Source of the DNA: Kondoa malvinella
Taxonomy: Eukaryota; Basidiomycota; Agaricostilbomycetes; Agaricostilbales; Kondoaceae
DNA: 64,000 bases
Reading direction: 5' to 3'
NCBI GenBank assembly: GCA_039545315.1
Contig: BCIM01000001.1
Span: 3,716,261 to 3,780,260, forward strand
Numbering within the stretch: the first letter of the stretch is position 1; the number at the start of each line of letters is the position of its first letter. Below, piece by piece: positions 1-13,721 of this stretch. The notes under the pieces are model-generated. The model made no database searches and had not been told where the DNA came from. It saw only the letters and a list, made by a program, of their open reading frames with translations. The translations under genes were made by a program, and so were the position numbers.

Positions 1-294
1 CTAGGCCATGAGCAAACGTTTATGAGGTGGTCGAGGAGGTCTGATACTACTTTAAGTGCTTTTGATGGGTCTGGATCCGATACAACTGTAAGGGCCAATC
101 AGCTTGACTTGTACGAAGGAGAAAAGGGACGCACTCTCGCCCAGAGAATCGAAACTATCCCAATACTGGAACGCGTCTTCTTCCAATAAGGGGATCCTCT
201 TCAGCCCACGGACAGAGAGCACAGCCGTCTGAGGTAGATTCAACGATTGCCCGAGCTTGAAGAATGGTTTGTCCGTATCACCTAGCTGATACAT
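1..294 (-). CDS. Unrecognised protein, N-terminal fragment running off the left edge
   Basis: The reading frame starts at the ATG at 294 and is open to about 135. There I infer a 49-nt intron (134..86, GTGCGT donor, CTGAT branch site, TTACAG acceptor). Splicing keeps the frame open to base 1, so the gene continues outside the window. The visible product is about 80 residues, begins MYQLGDTDKPFF, and carries acidic and aromatic stretches. I see no signal peptide or domain and do not recognise the family. It is divergent from RPN1. The good splice phase is the main reason to believe it is a gene. Confidence 0.5.
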
Positions 295-663
295 GCATGA
301 GCCTCGTCAAATTGAGAGGGCAAAAGGAAAAGAGCAACCCCATGAAAGAAGATGAGCAAGTTAGAATCGCTTCCATCTTTTGATGGCGCGTAAGAGTAAT
401 GCAAGGACGGAGAGACAGCGGATGCTTTAGGTGTAGGCTTTGGTGTGACTTCGCTGGTAGTGGATGCAGATTTCACAAAAAGTGGTTTCTCGCTCATGTT
501 TCCAGACGATAGAAACGAGCAGGAAGGCTCTTGAATAGTCTTAGAGCAGCTAAAGAGGCCAGCTGGCAGTGAAAGTGGCAAGTTTCGACAGTTGCGCGTC
601 GTCATGCAATATCCTTTCAGCAGCTCAACACGCAACAGCCTCTCGCACCACTTAAAGACAAAG
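295..663. promoter_or_regulatory. Divergent intergenic region upstream of RPN1
   Basis: These 369 bases separate the unknown minus-strand gene from the RPN1 start and must hold both promoters. An in-frame upstream ATG at 592 would add 24 residues to RPN1. I prefer 664 because the extension (MRVVMQYP...) does not look like an Rpn1 N-terminus. I saw no clear binding site. Confidence 0.35.
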
Positions 664-3600
664 ATGGAGAACGGCAAAAGAGAAGGCGTAGAAGAGACAA
701 TTTCCGTGACTTCGAAAGACCCTGAGCACCCAAAAGATGAGACAGACAAGCCCAAACAGCAAGGCGACGAGCAACCCTCAGCGGCCAATGGCAAAGGCGA
801 TGGCAAATTGGCAAAGACTGAAGCGCAATTAAGTGAAGAGGACACGCAACTGCAGCAAGAACTAGAAATGCTCGTAGAAAGGTTGAGCGAATCTGACAAG
901 TCTCTGCATCGACCTGCTTTAGAGTCGTTGCGTTCCCTCATACGCACTTCTACTTCTTCCATGACTTCTGTGCCGAAACCTTTGAAATTCCTAAGACCGC
1001 ATTACCCTGCTTTGCAAGAGTTGTACGAACAATGGCCGCAAGATGCTACGACCGACCTATTCGCTGATGTCCTTTCCGTGCTCGCCATGACTTATTCGGA
1101 CTCTGGCAAGCGAGAAACACTCAAGTACAGGCTAAGGGGTGGTGTGAGATCAGAAGATCCAGGTGATTGGGGCCATGAATACGTTAGGCATTTGGCAGCA
1201 GAGATTGGCGAAGAGTTCAACGCTCGCTCAGAAGAACCAGAAAGTGAAGCTACTTCTGTTCAACCTTTACGAGATCTAGCTATGAAGCTTGTTCCTTTCT
1301 TCCTCTCCCACAACGCAGAAGCAGATGCTGTCGACCTCTTACTTGAACTAGAAGACATTCAAGCCATCATTCCCTTTGTACAAGATTCGACTTATACTCG
1401 TGTTTGCTCCTACATTGTTGGCTGCGTCAATCTCCTGGTAGCGCCAGACGATAAGGATTTCCTTGAAACTGCTCGGTCCATCTACCGCAAACAAGGGAGG
1501 TATACAGAAGCCATCACCCTCTCCATGCGTCTTGGCAACATGGACCTCATTGTGGAAGACTTTCAAGCTCCATCAAACCTGTGCGTCTGCATCTCCTGTG
1601 CTTGACTGAAATCTGACGCTACACATTAGGGCAATGCAAAAACAACTCGCCTACCTTCTCGCCCGCCAACAAGTCACTCTACCCACCGAAATCCTTAGCA
1701 AGCTCGAAGAAGAGCAGCCTCTTCTCCTCGCCATCCTCAACAACACCCAGCTTTCAGAACATTACAAATCATTCGCTACCACTCTATCTTTACTCGAACC
1801 TAAATCGCTCGAAGACATCTACAAATCCCATTTGGACGATAACCCTTCTTCCGGGTCAAGAGGAACAGGCAGCGTCGATTCGGCCAGACAAAATTTAGCT
1901 GGAACTTTTGTGAATGCGTTTGTTAATGCTGCTTGTGGAAATGAGAAATTGCTTGTGGGTGCTGAAGAGGGTCAGAGTTGGATTTACAAGACGAAAGAAT
2001 CTGGTGCGTCTCGAGTGTTGTTTGCATCGTTTCGATGTTCACGACGCTTTGGTCTGCACAGGAATGCTCTCTGCGGCAGCTTCACTAGGTCTATCGCTCC
2101 TATGGGATCCAGAGAATGGTCTTTCGCAAATCGACAAGTACTCTTATGCAACCGAAGAATACATCAAAGCTGGTGCTCTTTTAGCAGATGGCATTATTCA
2201 TTCTGGAATCAAGACCGAGATGGATGCTGCATTGGCGCTGTTGAGTGATCATGTGGACAGCAAGAGCGTGCCTTTAAGGTTTTGCTCGATCATTGGGTTC
2301 GTTGGAATTCTTCCAGCTCATTCAATCGAGTACTTATTCATTTTTCGAGAATAGTTTGGGCATTGCATACGCCGGAACAGCAAGAGAAGACATTTCCGAA
2401 CTCATTTCACCTTCAGTGAGCGACTCAAGCGTATCAATGGAGATTGCCTCTCTTGCTGCTTTGGCGCTTGGTTTCGTTTTCGTTGGTAGTGGGAATGGCG
2501 AAATTGCTGGATCAATCCTGGAGGCTCTGATGGAGAGGGATGAGAAGGATTTGAATGAGAAATGGAGCAGGTTCATGGCGCTCGCTTTGGGCCTGCTTTA
2601 TCTAGGTCCGTAGAAGTTGTCATTATCAGCTTGTTACTGATGTGCTACGATCTTCGGATAGGTCGTCAAGACGAATCAGACGCAACAATCGAGACACTCA
2701 AAGCCATTGAACATCCGCTCAGCAAACAAGCGATAGTCATCGTCGAAGCATGTTCGTTCGCCGGCACAGGCAACGTTCTCAAAGTCCAAGCTATGCTTCA
2801 CTATTGCAACGATCATCTCAACCTTCCAGACGATGGCAAGAAAGAGGCGACCCAGACTGAGACGCCTGCCAACCTGGCTGCTGGCCTCTCTGGTGCAGCA
2901 GCTGGTGCTACATCCAACAGTGCGCCAGATGCAGCAGCAACAACGGAAGGCGATGCGGAAACACCAAAGAAGGAAGAGGAGAATGACACTTTCCAGACTT
3001 TTGCTGTCCTCGGTATTGCTATCGTGGCAATGGGCGAAGACATTGGCGCGGAAATGTCGCTCAGGCATTTCAACCATCTCGTACGTCGGGTTGCGCGTAG
3101 TCATGACTTGACTATGAACTTACCGCTGTACAGATGCACTACGGAGAACCAGTCGTCCGCCGCTCTGTACCTCTTGCGCTTGGTCTCCTTTCTCCTTCAA
3201 ATCCACAACTCACCGTACTCGACACCCTCTCACGGTATTCGCACGACAATGATCTCGATGTTGCGATGAATGCCATCTTTGCAATGGGTCTCGTCGGTGC
3301 AGGAACCAACAATGCCAAGCTCGCACAGATGCTCCGACAACTCGCAGGCTACTATCACAAAGAACCGGATTGTCTTTTCGTCGTGCGGATTGCGCAAGGC
3401 CTTGTCCACATGGGCAAAGGTACAATCGGCTTGAATCCTTTCCATACTGATCGGTTCTTGATGAGTCCGGTTGCCGTGGCTGGTCTGCTTAGTACTTTGG
3501 TCGCTTTCACTGATTGCAGAGGATGTACGTGACTCGTCCATTGGCCACTGATTTGGCTTGATATTGATGTTTTCGCACAGTGATTCTCGAGAAGTCGCAC

Positions 3601-4079
3601 TGGATGCTTTACTTCCTCGTGATGGCAATGTACCCGGTTTGTCAAGTTGCTGCCAGCCAGTGTTCATACTGATGAAGGTGTCCTTGGTCAAACAGCGTTT
3701 CCTCATCACCTTTGACGAAGAAGGCGAACAGATCCCGATTTCAGTCCGCGTCGGTCAAGCAGTCGATGTCATCGGTCAAGCGGGCAAACCTCGAACTATC
3801 TCTGGCTTTCAGACGCATCAGACGCCTGTGCGGATGGGTCAGACTGAGCGTGCAGAACTTGCGACGGAAGAATACTGGGTGAGTCTAATCTATTGTCTCT
3901 GGGATCGCGCTTATACTGCGCTATAGGCATACTCGCATGTGCTCGAAGGCTTTGTGGTGGCTAAGAAGAATGCGCAATTCGGTAAGTGGTAGCCTTTCAT
4001 TGTAATAACATGTCGTTGACACGGTCGTTCATCAACAGATAAGGATGAAGCTGCGGCATCTGCTAAGATGGAGATGTAA
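664..4079 (+). CDS. RPN1: 26S proteasome regulatory subunit Rpn1 (PSMD2)
   Basis: Rpn1 is the large scaffold of the 19S base; it binds ubiquitin receptors, shuttle factors and Ubp6. The family's PC repeats are plain: [15 protein letters not shown], then [12 protein letters not shown]. The family's C-terminal block follows, with [22 protein letters not shown] and [11 protein letters not shown] infer nine introns: 1581-1629, 2004-2061, 2297-2354, 2606-2661, 3081-3133, 3525-3580, 3637-3695, 3879-3926 and 3982-4038. Each joins in phase and restores family sequence. The product is about 950 residues, close to normal. The lysine- and glutamate-rich N-terminus and an Ala/Thr-rich insert near 2880-2980 are poorly conserved. 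The stop is TAA at 4077-4079. No damage is seen. Confidence 0.95.
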
Positions 4080-4375
4080 TAGATGCGGACGAGATTGATG
4101 TGTACATGCAATCAAAGATACGAAAGCACTTCATTGGCATACTTGATTTGTGACTGCTGTTCAACCTCTTCAACAGTTTCTCTTCGGAAAGCATGCGCGC
4201 TGCTATGTCAGTACTTCCTGAGAGCTTAGTATGCAGGTAACGGGAAGTGCAGCTTATTCCAGACACGATCAACAGAATTCGATGACCGAAAAACAGACCA
4301 AGCAGAAGGACGATAAGAGGCGACGAAGAAAAATGACAGACAAGCATACACCGAACAAACTCGCAATGCATCAAC

Positions 4376-4872
4376 CTAATGACCCTTTGTCGCTTGCTGT
4401 GCTCCTTCTTTAGCTCCCTCCTTTGCTGCCTTGCCCATAGACTTGTCGTGAGCTTCACGCTCTATTGACCAGGATAAGAAAAGACCACATGCAATCAAGG
4501 CTCAACCCTCGCTGACCTTTCTCTATTATCCTGTTGCGGATGAAAGCTAACGAGATTTTATGAGCATCTGTCAGACAGCGTTCAAGCGATCCCGACGCAC
4601 CTTCTTGCTCTTTTGAAGTCGCATTGAGCGGCACAGCTAAGGGATCGCCTGATCCTCCTCGGGTAGACAGATATGTGACCAATCCTAAGGCGCCGAAGAC
4701 ACCAGCAACAATTTGTTCTGGCAAGCTAGAAAGACGCAAGTCTGAGCAGTGAGAGGTCGAAGGCCACTAGGGACTTACAGTTTCCTACAGACAAGCAGCT
4801 CTGCGTGAGCATGACGGGCATTCTAGGATTTGAACAGATTGTTGCTGACCGCCCGGCAAGTGTGTAGCTCAT
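4376..4872 (-). CDS. ATP19: ATP synthase subunit k (Atp19-like), small mitochondrial membrane protein
   Basis: This roughly 90-residue protein starts MSYTLAGR and has one membrane segment (IVAGVFGALGLVTYL). It then shows the LNATSKEQEAFIR block seen in fungal Atp19 and a lysine-rich tail. Atp19 is an accessory subunit of F1Fo-ATP synthase associated with the dimeric enzyme. I infer five exons: 4872-4850, 4784-4779, 4725-4601, 4546-4517 and 4461-4376. The second exon is only 6 nt long. Including it gives the same spacing between the AGR/GK motif and the membrane segment as in yeast Atp19. The family call is by eye on a short protein, so it is good but not certain. ATP11, an F1 assembly factor, lies at the far end of the window. 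Confidence 0.7.
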
Positions 4873-5194
4873 AACTGTAGGAACCAGCATCAATATGTAT
4901 AAGCCGGTTACAGCTATGCATATCGACATCTCCTACCTGATATTTTGAGTTGGTCGAGTTGAACAAGAAAAACTCGAGGTGGGCAGCAGCGATGCAGGCA
5001 AGGGCGAAGGACGTGAAGCAAAGGAGGAAAATGTCTTTTACAATGTTGAATTGCGCTTCATGCTTAATGCGAGGGTATTTTTTGCTCTAGTCGACTCAAT
5101 GCCCTAAATCTCTTTTCCCTTTCATGACCCCAAGCGTCGTTATGATTGCTCTGATAAGAGAGCTTTTTGAAGACCGAAGACCAAAGCGAGATGC
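4873..5194. other. Intergenic region, ATP19 upstream / SAH1 downstream
   Basis: About 320 bases hold the 5' region of ATP19 and the 3' end of SAH1, which are tandem on the minus strand. A GTAGGA-like acceptor just upstream of the ATP19 ATG could belong to a leader intron. I saw nothing else in it. Confidence 0.3.
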
Positions 5195-7377
<2,183 letters not shown>

Positions 7378-7516
7378 ATTTCGTAGTTTATGCTCAAAAA
7401 CGTTTGCATTTTCAAACTTCTCTTGTTGAGAGGTCCAAGTCGGTCGGGCATCACCGGCAGCGCTTGAAACCTTCTTGCAGGGCCAAGTGTACGATACAAG
7501 CGCTGTTAAACAAGTC
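7378..7516. promoter_or_regulatory. Compact bidirectional promoter region between SAH1 and COQ4
   Basis: Only 139 bases separate the two start codons, so the promoters must overlap or abut. The stretch is pyrimidine-rich on the plus strand. I could not identify a TATA box or named factor site. Confidence 0.45.
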
Positions 7517-8503
7517 ATGAACACTGCAATATCCTGTGCTAGGCGATCTAGCGTCTCGATCCCCAAACAAGCTTTTCCTCTCATTTCTGTTCGCCATCGT
7601 GTGTCCCCTCTTTAGCTGTACTTGCCTATTCATCTTGTCTCACTCCACTATTGCTATCAGGATCGAAAGTAGCCTATCCTGGTCATGTACCGCTTTCTGG
7701 CTTTGAACAAGGCTTCCTAGCCGTTGGTTCAGCAATAGCTTCTCTCGTTAACCCTTATCGTCATGGTCTGTCTTCTACCTTTTGTGTCTCTCTACCGCTC
7801 TTATTCTCTTCCTAGACATGGTCGCTACTCTCGGTGAAACGACAGCAGGTCCATGGCTGCATCAACTACGCGTGCAAATGCTAGCTGTTCCCGATGGTCG
7901 AATACTATTACAAGAAAGACCTAGGATAATGACAAAGACGATAGATTTGCCTTACTTGCGATCGTTACCTGAAGGCACTTTTGGTAGAGCTTATGCGGAT
8001 TGGTTGGCTTGGTGTAAAGTGACGCCCGATACCAGAGATCCGGTGAGCCTTCTTCTTCTCGTCTCAGAGCGTTCTTTTCTCGTGAAGCGAGAAAGCTGAA
8101 TGTACTTCCACAGGTCCGATTCATAGACGACCCAGAACTTGCCTACGTCATGCAGCGCTACAGAGAATGCCACGACTTTTACCATGTCATCACCGGACCT
8201 TTCTCAGTCTCTGTCGCTGCTGAACTGGTAGTGAAATGGTTTGAGCTCGCCAATTTCGGTCTACCTGTCGCTGCTCTGTCGGGCGTATTTGGACCGCTCA
8301 GGTTATCAGGTCAGGGGAGAAGGAGGTTGATCAAGACGTATGTGCCTTGGGCAGTGCGATGCGGTGCCAATGCCAGTCCGTTGATCAACGTGTATTGGGA
8401 GAAGATGTGGGAGAAGGATATTGAAGAAATGAGAAAAGAGCTGAACATTGAGCCGCCACCCATCAGTTGGGCAGAGTATAGGAAGACAGGGGCGTGGAAG
8501 TAG
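7517..8503 (+). CDS. COQ4: Ubiquinone biosynthesis protein Coq4, mitochondrial
   Basis: Coq4 organises the CoQ synthesis complex on the matrix face of the mitochondrial inner membrane and acts on the quinone ring C1 position. The first exon (7517-7598) encodes a typical presequence, [18 protein letters not shown], rich in Ser, Arg and Ala. Spliced exons 7661-7765, 7816-8042 and 8114-8503 give [32 protein letters not shown] and the metal-binding motif HDFYHVITG followed by a conserved Glu. The C-terminus [11 protein letters not shown] is also family-like. All three introns are in phase. Length is about 265 residues, normal for Coq4. Confidence 0.93.
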
Positions 8504-8828
8504 ACAGCAACATTGTAATAGCATTCTTTTGTTGCATAGTCATACCCGGCATGGTGTCTCAATTCACCGCTTCAAAGTTCCATTCAGCCGTCGAATGCTT
8601 CTTGTCACAGCTTGTCGTTCGTCTCTGGTTTGGTACGATGAACCGGACTGATACTATAAGGCGTGTGCATAGCGTTGTCATCTCTCGTCCCGAAAGACTT
8701 GCACAAGTCTGCGTAGAATTTGCCTGTTCATCTGTCAGGTTTTCGAGGTTGCTTCGGCACAACAAAGCTTACCTATTAGCGCGAGGAGAGTGTATCGCAA
8801 GAAGGCTAACACAAGAAGCAAGTCAAGG
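8504..8828. other. Convergent intergenic region COQ4 / SEC39
   Basis: The 3' ends of COQ4 (plus) and SEC39 (minus) face each other here. It would hold both 3' UTRs. I saw no gene or repeat. Confidence 0.4.
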
Positions 8829-11670
8829 CTATTGCTCTTCCGCTCCGATCAACCAGTTGACACCTCGACCTGAAAAGAACCACTCAGCACCACCACCATC
8901 ACAAGACAGATGAAGACATACCGAAGCCAACACTAAGCTTATCCCTCACACCGCCTTCTCTTCCATGAAGTAACGAATCGAGCGCAGCAGCAGGCATTGG
9001 ACTATGCGGTCTCCCATCTGGCGTTCTGAGGTATGATCGAGCGGCATTGCCCAGGGACATCGCATCATTGGTGAGACGCTGTGCCAGAGCAGAAGTAGGC
9101 GTATTTGGACGATCGGGCGAATTAGCTGGTACGGCCAGTTGTGATTCTCTGGTCTTGCTAGGTGACCTTTGTCTATCCGAAGCAGCTGCATCTTCAATCA
9201 TCCGCCAGGATACCAGTAGATCAGAGACTTGTTCTGTCGGACAGAGTAGTAGCGCATGTCCCATCAATCGCAGCTTCTTCTCTGAGTCCTGATAGCTGGA
9301 AGATTGACCAACCCTTGTACAAGCAAGCCAAGTCATATTGGCCACCTCTTGCGCATCAGTTCCCTTTGGTGACTTTCGCACATCTTCCGCCTTGCCAACC
9401 ATCTCTTCACACATCTCTGCCGCTCGCTCATATTCACCCGCTTTCGCACACGCAGAAACGATCAATGCTAAAGTCCTGATTTCCGCCAGCTTGTCACCAC
9501 GGAACCCAAGTTTATCAACGAGCTCCAGGATGACTTGTGGATGTCTTCTTGCATCGGCATTACTGTCTATTAGACGAGCGATGAGAGATAGCCGATCTTG
9601 TGACATGCGGATCTCTATGGGTGCTATTGGTACGCCAGGGCGTGAAAATAGGTTGAAAGAGGTCAGACGACTGGTAGCTTCTATGAATTCTCGTTCTTGC
9701 TTGACTTTCAGCGTTGGCGGCGCGGCAGAAAGACTGTGAGCATTCCGCCGTCAGCACTACATAACATTAATGCGATGCTTCGAGGCGCTTACCAGTCATA
9801 AGCCAACTTCATATTTCCCGTGTGCAAATTGCCCGAATCGGCATTGTCATAGAACTCCCGTGACGCAGTCAACACCAGTTCTTCCTGCACACCAGTTTCC
9901 ACCGGTCTAGCACCATTACTAGGACTGAACAAACTCTTTGCCAACGCAAAGTCTGACCAAATGCATCAGCTCAACCGCAAAGAAGATCAGAGTTCACGCA
10001 CGACCAGCACTCAACAATCCGTTAAAGAAGACTTGCAAAACCTCTTTCTCTTCCAACATTCCTAGCGCACCTTTCAATTCCCCATTATCAGCACACAACC
10101 TGACCAAATCCTCCATCAACGCATTCCATTCATCTTCAGATTCGAAATCCGTCGTTGTAGCTTGTCTGCATATGCGTGTGGCTAATTTCTTTTGACCTGA
10201 AGCAGTGGAACCAGTTTGTAAAAACCAGATTAAAGGTTGTGGAACGTTCCAACGAGCAAAAGTTTCGCCGGCCTCGAGGTGGATGTCGAGTTGATCTAGA
10301 GCGGCGGAAGTTTCAGTTGGGTTGAAAGACGATACTATGCTGCAGATATCGTTTGGCTTGACTGGATTTGCTGGTACGACAGCAGTGAGGGATTGATGAA
10401 TTGGCGAAGAAGAGGTTTCTAACGCGGGTAGACATTCAAACATGTTGCTCATATCGGTCCAAGCATCGAGTGCAGAACTGCCATAGAAACAAGCCAGCGC
10501 AATTCTTGCCAGTTCCAAATCAGATTTGATGATTCGCTGAGCAGTTGGTAAAGTAGGTTTCGAAGCTTCAAAGATGGCAGCGAGCAGATCACATCGAGTA
10601 TCGGCGCAACCAAAGATGAATTCACGCAAAAGTCGAGCAGGTAGATCTGGTTCTTGAATGCCTTGACGTTCGTACTTGCTTTCCAAGACATAAGTATAGG
10701 GCAAAAGGAGTCGTTTAATGTCGGTCGCTATAGTCGAAGGTGTTGACTCTGCCAAATAAGCAGAGATGATTTCTAGAGGTTGAGCAGCCCTCCACCGTGC
10801 TAAAGACCAAAGAGAGTAATCTTCCAGCGCAACAGCAGAAGTTGGCGCAATCGAAGATCGCTCATAGACCAGTTTCGAAAGCAGTCCTAGCTCTTCCCCT
10901 ACTTCGTCTAGACCCGTAACTCCTTTTGCCGCTGCATGTTGAACGAGAATGAAAGCGCCATCCAATAAACCGGTCGATGAATCGATGCGCTCGACTTTAC
11001 GAAGATACCATTGGGCGAGTTCTTCAGTCGATACTTCTGCTTCTCTATCTGCTGTTGCGTTGCTCTCTTCTGAGCGCCATGGTTGGTAGGCCAAGTATTG
11101 ACCGGAAGTAGGTAGGAGATCCAGAATGTCGGCAGGATTGAGGTGTTCAGGCAATGCATCTGCAATAACCAGTCGTTGCCTAGGCGTGAACAGGTGTCTT
11201 TTGAGTAGAGCACGCAGTGTTCCAACATGTCCAGCAGAGGATAGAAGCAATGCAAGTGGATAGAGAGGTTGCACTAGGAAATCAGACAGTTTCGGTAGTT
11301 CAGACGGAGCTTGAGCTATAGGTTCAAGATCTTGCTCCAAAGCCCAAGGATCATCTTCCTCTTCCTGTTGTAATGCATCACTGTTGCCTTGAAGTTCCGC
11401 ATAAGTCGCTAACCGATCTTGACACGCCAATAATGCAAGTGTGACATCTTGGTACTCTTCAGGCAAGTCACAGCTGAGACCGAGTTGTACTAGCTTTTTG
11501 GCTATCTCTACTTCATCATGACGTGATAAAGCGTCCAAACAAGCTCTGGCAACCCAGGCAACGTCGAATGTCTTTATGGGCTGCAGGAGCGAGTCTATTT
11601 CTGCTGAGGATTGCTTGCAGGATAGCCAGCGTTGTTTCAGGTCGTACTCGCTTTCGGGTATGTCTGTCAT
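8829..11670 (-). CDS. SEC39: Sec39-family protein of the Dsl1/NRZ tethering complex
   Basis: Sec39 (NBAS in animals) scaffolds the ER tether for Golgi-derived COPI vesicles. The alpha-solenoid protein begins MTDIPESEYDLKQRWLSC. It carries the family block FYDNADSGNLHTGNMKLAYD followed by CLSAAPPTLKVKQEREFIEA. Four exons are inferred: 11670-10002, 9952-9793, 9733-8922 and 8869-8829. The last splice replaces a random tail with RGVNWLIGAEEQ, which matches the usual Sec39 ending. About 900 residues. A long inverted-repeat arm lies only about 80 bp upstream of the start, so its promoter may have been altered by an insertion. Confidence 0.85.
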
Positions 11671-11748
11671 GCTTGGGTATATGATGTCTCAGGTCATGGA
11701 TGGTCGAGATCAAGCACATGGTAGCCTTTTGTCCCGCACGGTGTCCCT

Positions 11749-11808
11749 CACGGCGGGCAAAGCGAAGTCACTTTTCAAAAAGTGACTTCAGGTCACCTGA
11801 CTTGGACC
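11749..11808. repeat. Left inverted-repeat arm with internal perfect palindrome
   Basis: Bases 11764-11789 form a perfect palindrome: 12-base arms, GAAGTCACTTTT and AAAAGTGACTTC, around a 2-base centre. AGGTCACCTG follows at once. The outer part matches the right arm in reverse complement. Confidence 0.75.
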
Positions 11809-11944
11809 TTACGTAATCACTTTTTGTTTACAAAACGCGCGCCAAATGACCAAGGTTGATCTCGACCAGCGGGATTGCCAGCCCCTCTTTGGACTGTTTC
11901 TGATTGAACCCCGGCTCAGTCACCCAAGTTTGATCGCTAGCAAA

Positions 11945-12236
11945 ATGTCCAATCTGAGTAAGTCGCTAAATACAGGCTGCTCCATTTCACTGAGACCAAC
12001 AGTTCAAGATTCCCATCACACATATCCCCCTGGAGCTCAGAGTTAGCCAGAAACTCCCGATGAACCGTGTCGCTCGCTGGATGGAGGAACAAGAACAACG
12101 CCATCAAGTCCAGATGGCCGAGATGCGCAAAGAATTGGATGCCCTACGCACTGGCGTTCCTAGACACTCTCAAGTAGCGCCTCTAAAAGAAGATCAGAGA
12201 GCTCCATGGATGATCGTATTGTACCAATGCAAATAG
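11945..12236 (+). CDS. Small hypothetical protein inside the inverted-repeat interval
   Basis: A 13-nt first exon (ATG TCC AAT CTG A) ends at a GTAAGT donor. With a 37-nt intron (11958-11994) the second exon reads NQQFKIPITHIPLELRV, then a charged helix MNRVARWMEEQEQRHQ, ending QCK at TAG 12234-12236. About 85 residues. Using the next AG (12001-12002) would put the frame into an early stop. I do not recognise it. It has no signal peptide or membrane segment. The intron is shorter than most here but matches a few other 35-37 nt cases. Confidence 0.4.
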
Positions 12237-12480
12237 ACGACATAGCGATAGAACCGGTCACGCAGTGAAGCTGCGACTGGTTTGAGGTAGGATCAGCTGG
12301 TCCATATTAGAGGCGGCTGGGCTGGTAAAGGTACTATATAATTAGCAACAGTCAGGGCAAGAGCAACAAACAGGTTGTAGATGCACGCCATAGTCCGTAT
12401 GCCATATGTAGGCCGTGTAGCTGATTGACTGCCGTTGCGTCTTTTGTCCGAGGTTGCTTCCAAACAACGTCACAAAGATG

Positions 12481-13721
12481 CCCCAAATCAATATACCCGT
12501 CAACAGTGATACCGAGGCGCCTGCAGATGCTCGAGAGCTGGCCGCTGTACCAAGAAGAGATCGTAGTGAAGCTATCAAAGCTTACGTTCAAGAGAAGAAG
12601 ACTGTTTCCGTCCCATTTTCATCTAGCTCTATGACCCCCAGCCCCAGCGCTAGCACTCTGTCGTCCAGCACCGGGGAAGAATTGGCCAATAGCATAGCTT
12701 CTGAAGTGGCTTTGTCTCCCGACTCGTCATATGAACTGGCGTTGGATGAGTCTTTCGAGACGGACGATGCTGGAAAGGGTGTAGAGAGCACGCAACCTGC
12801 AAGGGAAGGTGGACATGTCCGTGTGCTGCTGGAGTCCTACCCAGTCGGTTCTCGAGAAGTCGCCGTGAGTAACTTCAACTTGCTCTTGTTTTAGTGGCAA
12901 TGTTCATCTCTCGTGCAGTACAAGTCGTCTTCCAACTTGGAGAAACGACTTCAAAGCGTGGACGGGCACCTTGATCAATTGCGCTCCGACTTGGAGCAAG
13001 TACGCTCTGACCTCAATCAAATCCTGCAAGAGCGAGCAACTCAAGCAGATGTAATGAAACAATGGCAGATCCTGTCGACAGCGTTGAGCGGTAGGTTCTT
13101 CCGTTTTTCCCTTAACAGGCCCGTCTCATTTATGCTAATTTGCTGATCCAGCCATCGAGGTGCTTTGGCGCAAGGAACTTCGGAAAGATGCCAAGCTTGG
13201 CAAGGAGAGTCGTAAGATGATCGACCATTGGCGCAGTAAGCGAATGCTTGCATGTTGTCGTTTGCTTGCTCAAGTTTGCAGTCTATAACATGCTCAATTT
13301 ACTTACACTGCACCGACAAGGGGAGCTCGCGGGGCAGTCTATCGGAAACCCGCCAATGTCTGGCTTTCTTAAATCTCTCCCCTCACATTCAATTTATCGC
13401 CACGCAGTTCAACACCTTGCAGGAGGACGTCAACAAGCCAAGAACCGAAACCGCCCATCCGTCCATTTCTCGGTCTGATCTACTAAAGCTAGCTGTTTCG
13501 CAAGCGGCGAAACCCGCTCATACGGAAGCGGAGATGGAAAAGGCCGCTGAAATTGTAGCGAAGGTAAAACTGAGGAGTGGAATCGCGTTTCCTGTTTCAA
13601 ATGATCCTTCTTGTACGTACTCACTCTTTCCGCCAACTATCGCTCACAGAACGAATCCCCAGCACCCAGCGGGTCTGGTCGGCCGTTGCGGTACTTGAGG
13701 AAGGTTTTCAGGAGCAGGTAG
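12481..13721 (+). CDS. Hypothetical coiled-coil protein inside the inverted-repeat interval
   Basis: From the ATG at 12481 the product begins MPQINIPVNSDTEAPADARE. A Ser/Thr-rich acidic segment follows, then a strong heptad region (LEKRLQSVDGHLDQLRSDLE) after an intron at about 12868-12919. Later exons carry SRSDLLKLAVSQAAKPAH and EMEKAAEIVAKVKLRSG. Exon phases between about 13230 and 13420 cannot be reconciled: the upstream exon ends in phase 1 and the downstream frame opens in phase 0. An unrecognised exon or a frame break must lie there. No transposase, nuclease or DNA-binding motif is visible. Family unknown. Confidence 0.4.

Noticed and set aside
592..663. Upstream in-frame ATG extending RPN1 by 24 residues
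   Set aside because: The added residues are unlike Rpn1 N-termini. 664 gives a typical charged start.
282..962. Long Ser/Cys-rich open frame antisense to RPN1
   Set aside because: It is a shadow of the RPN1 coding strand and has no independent support.
4800..4870. GTTCAAATCC-like tRNA B box on the minus strand
   Set aside because: No matching A box or cloverleaf. The bases belong to the first intron of the ATP19-like gene.
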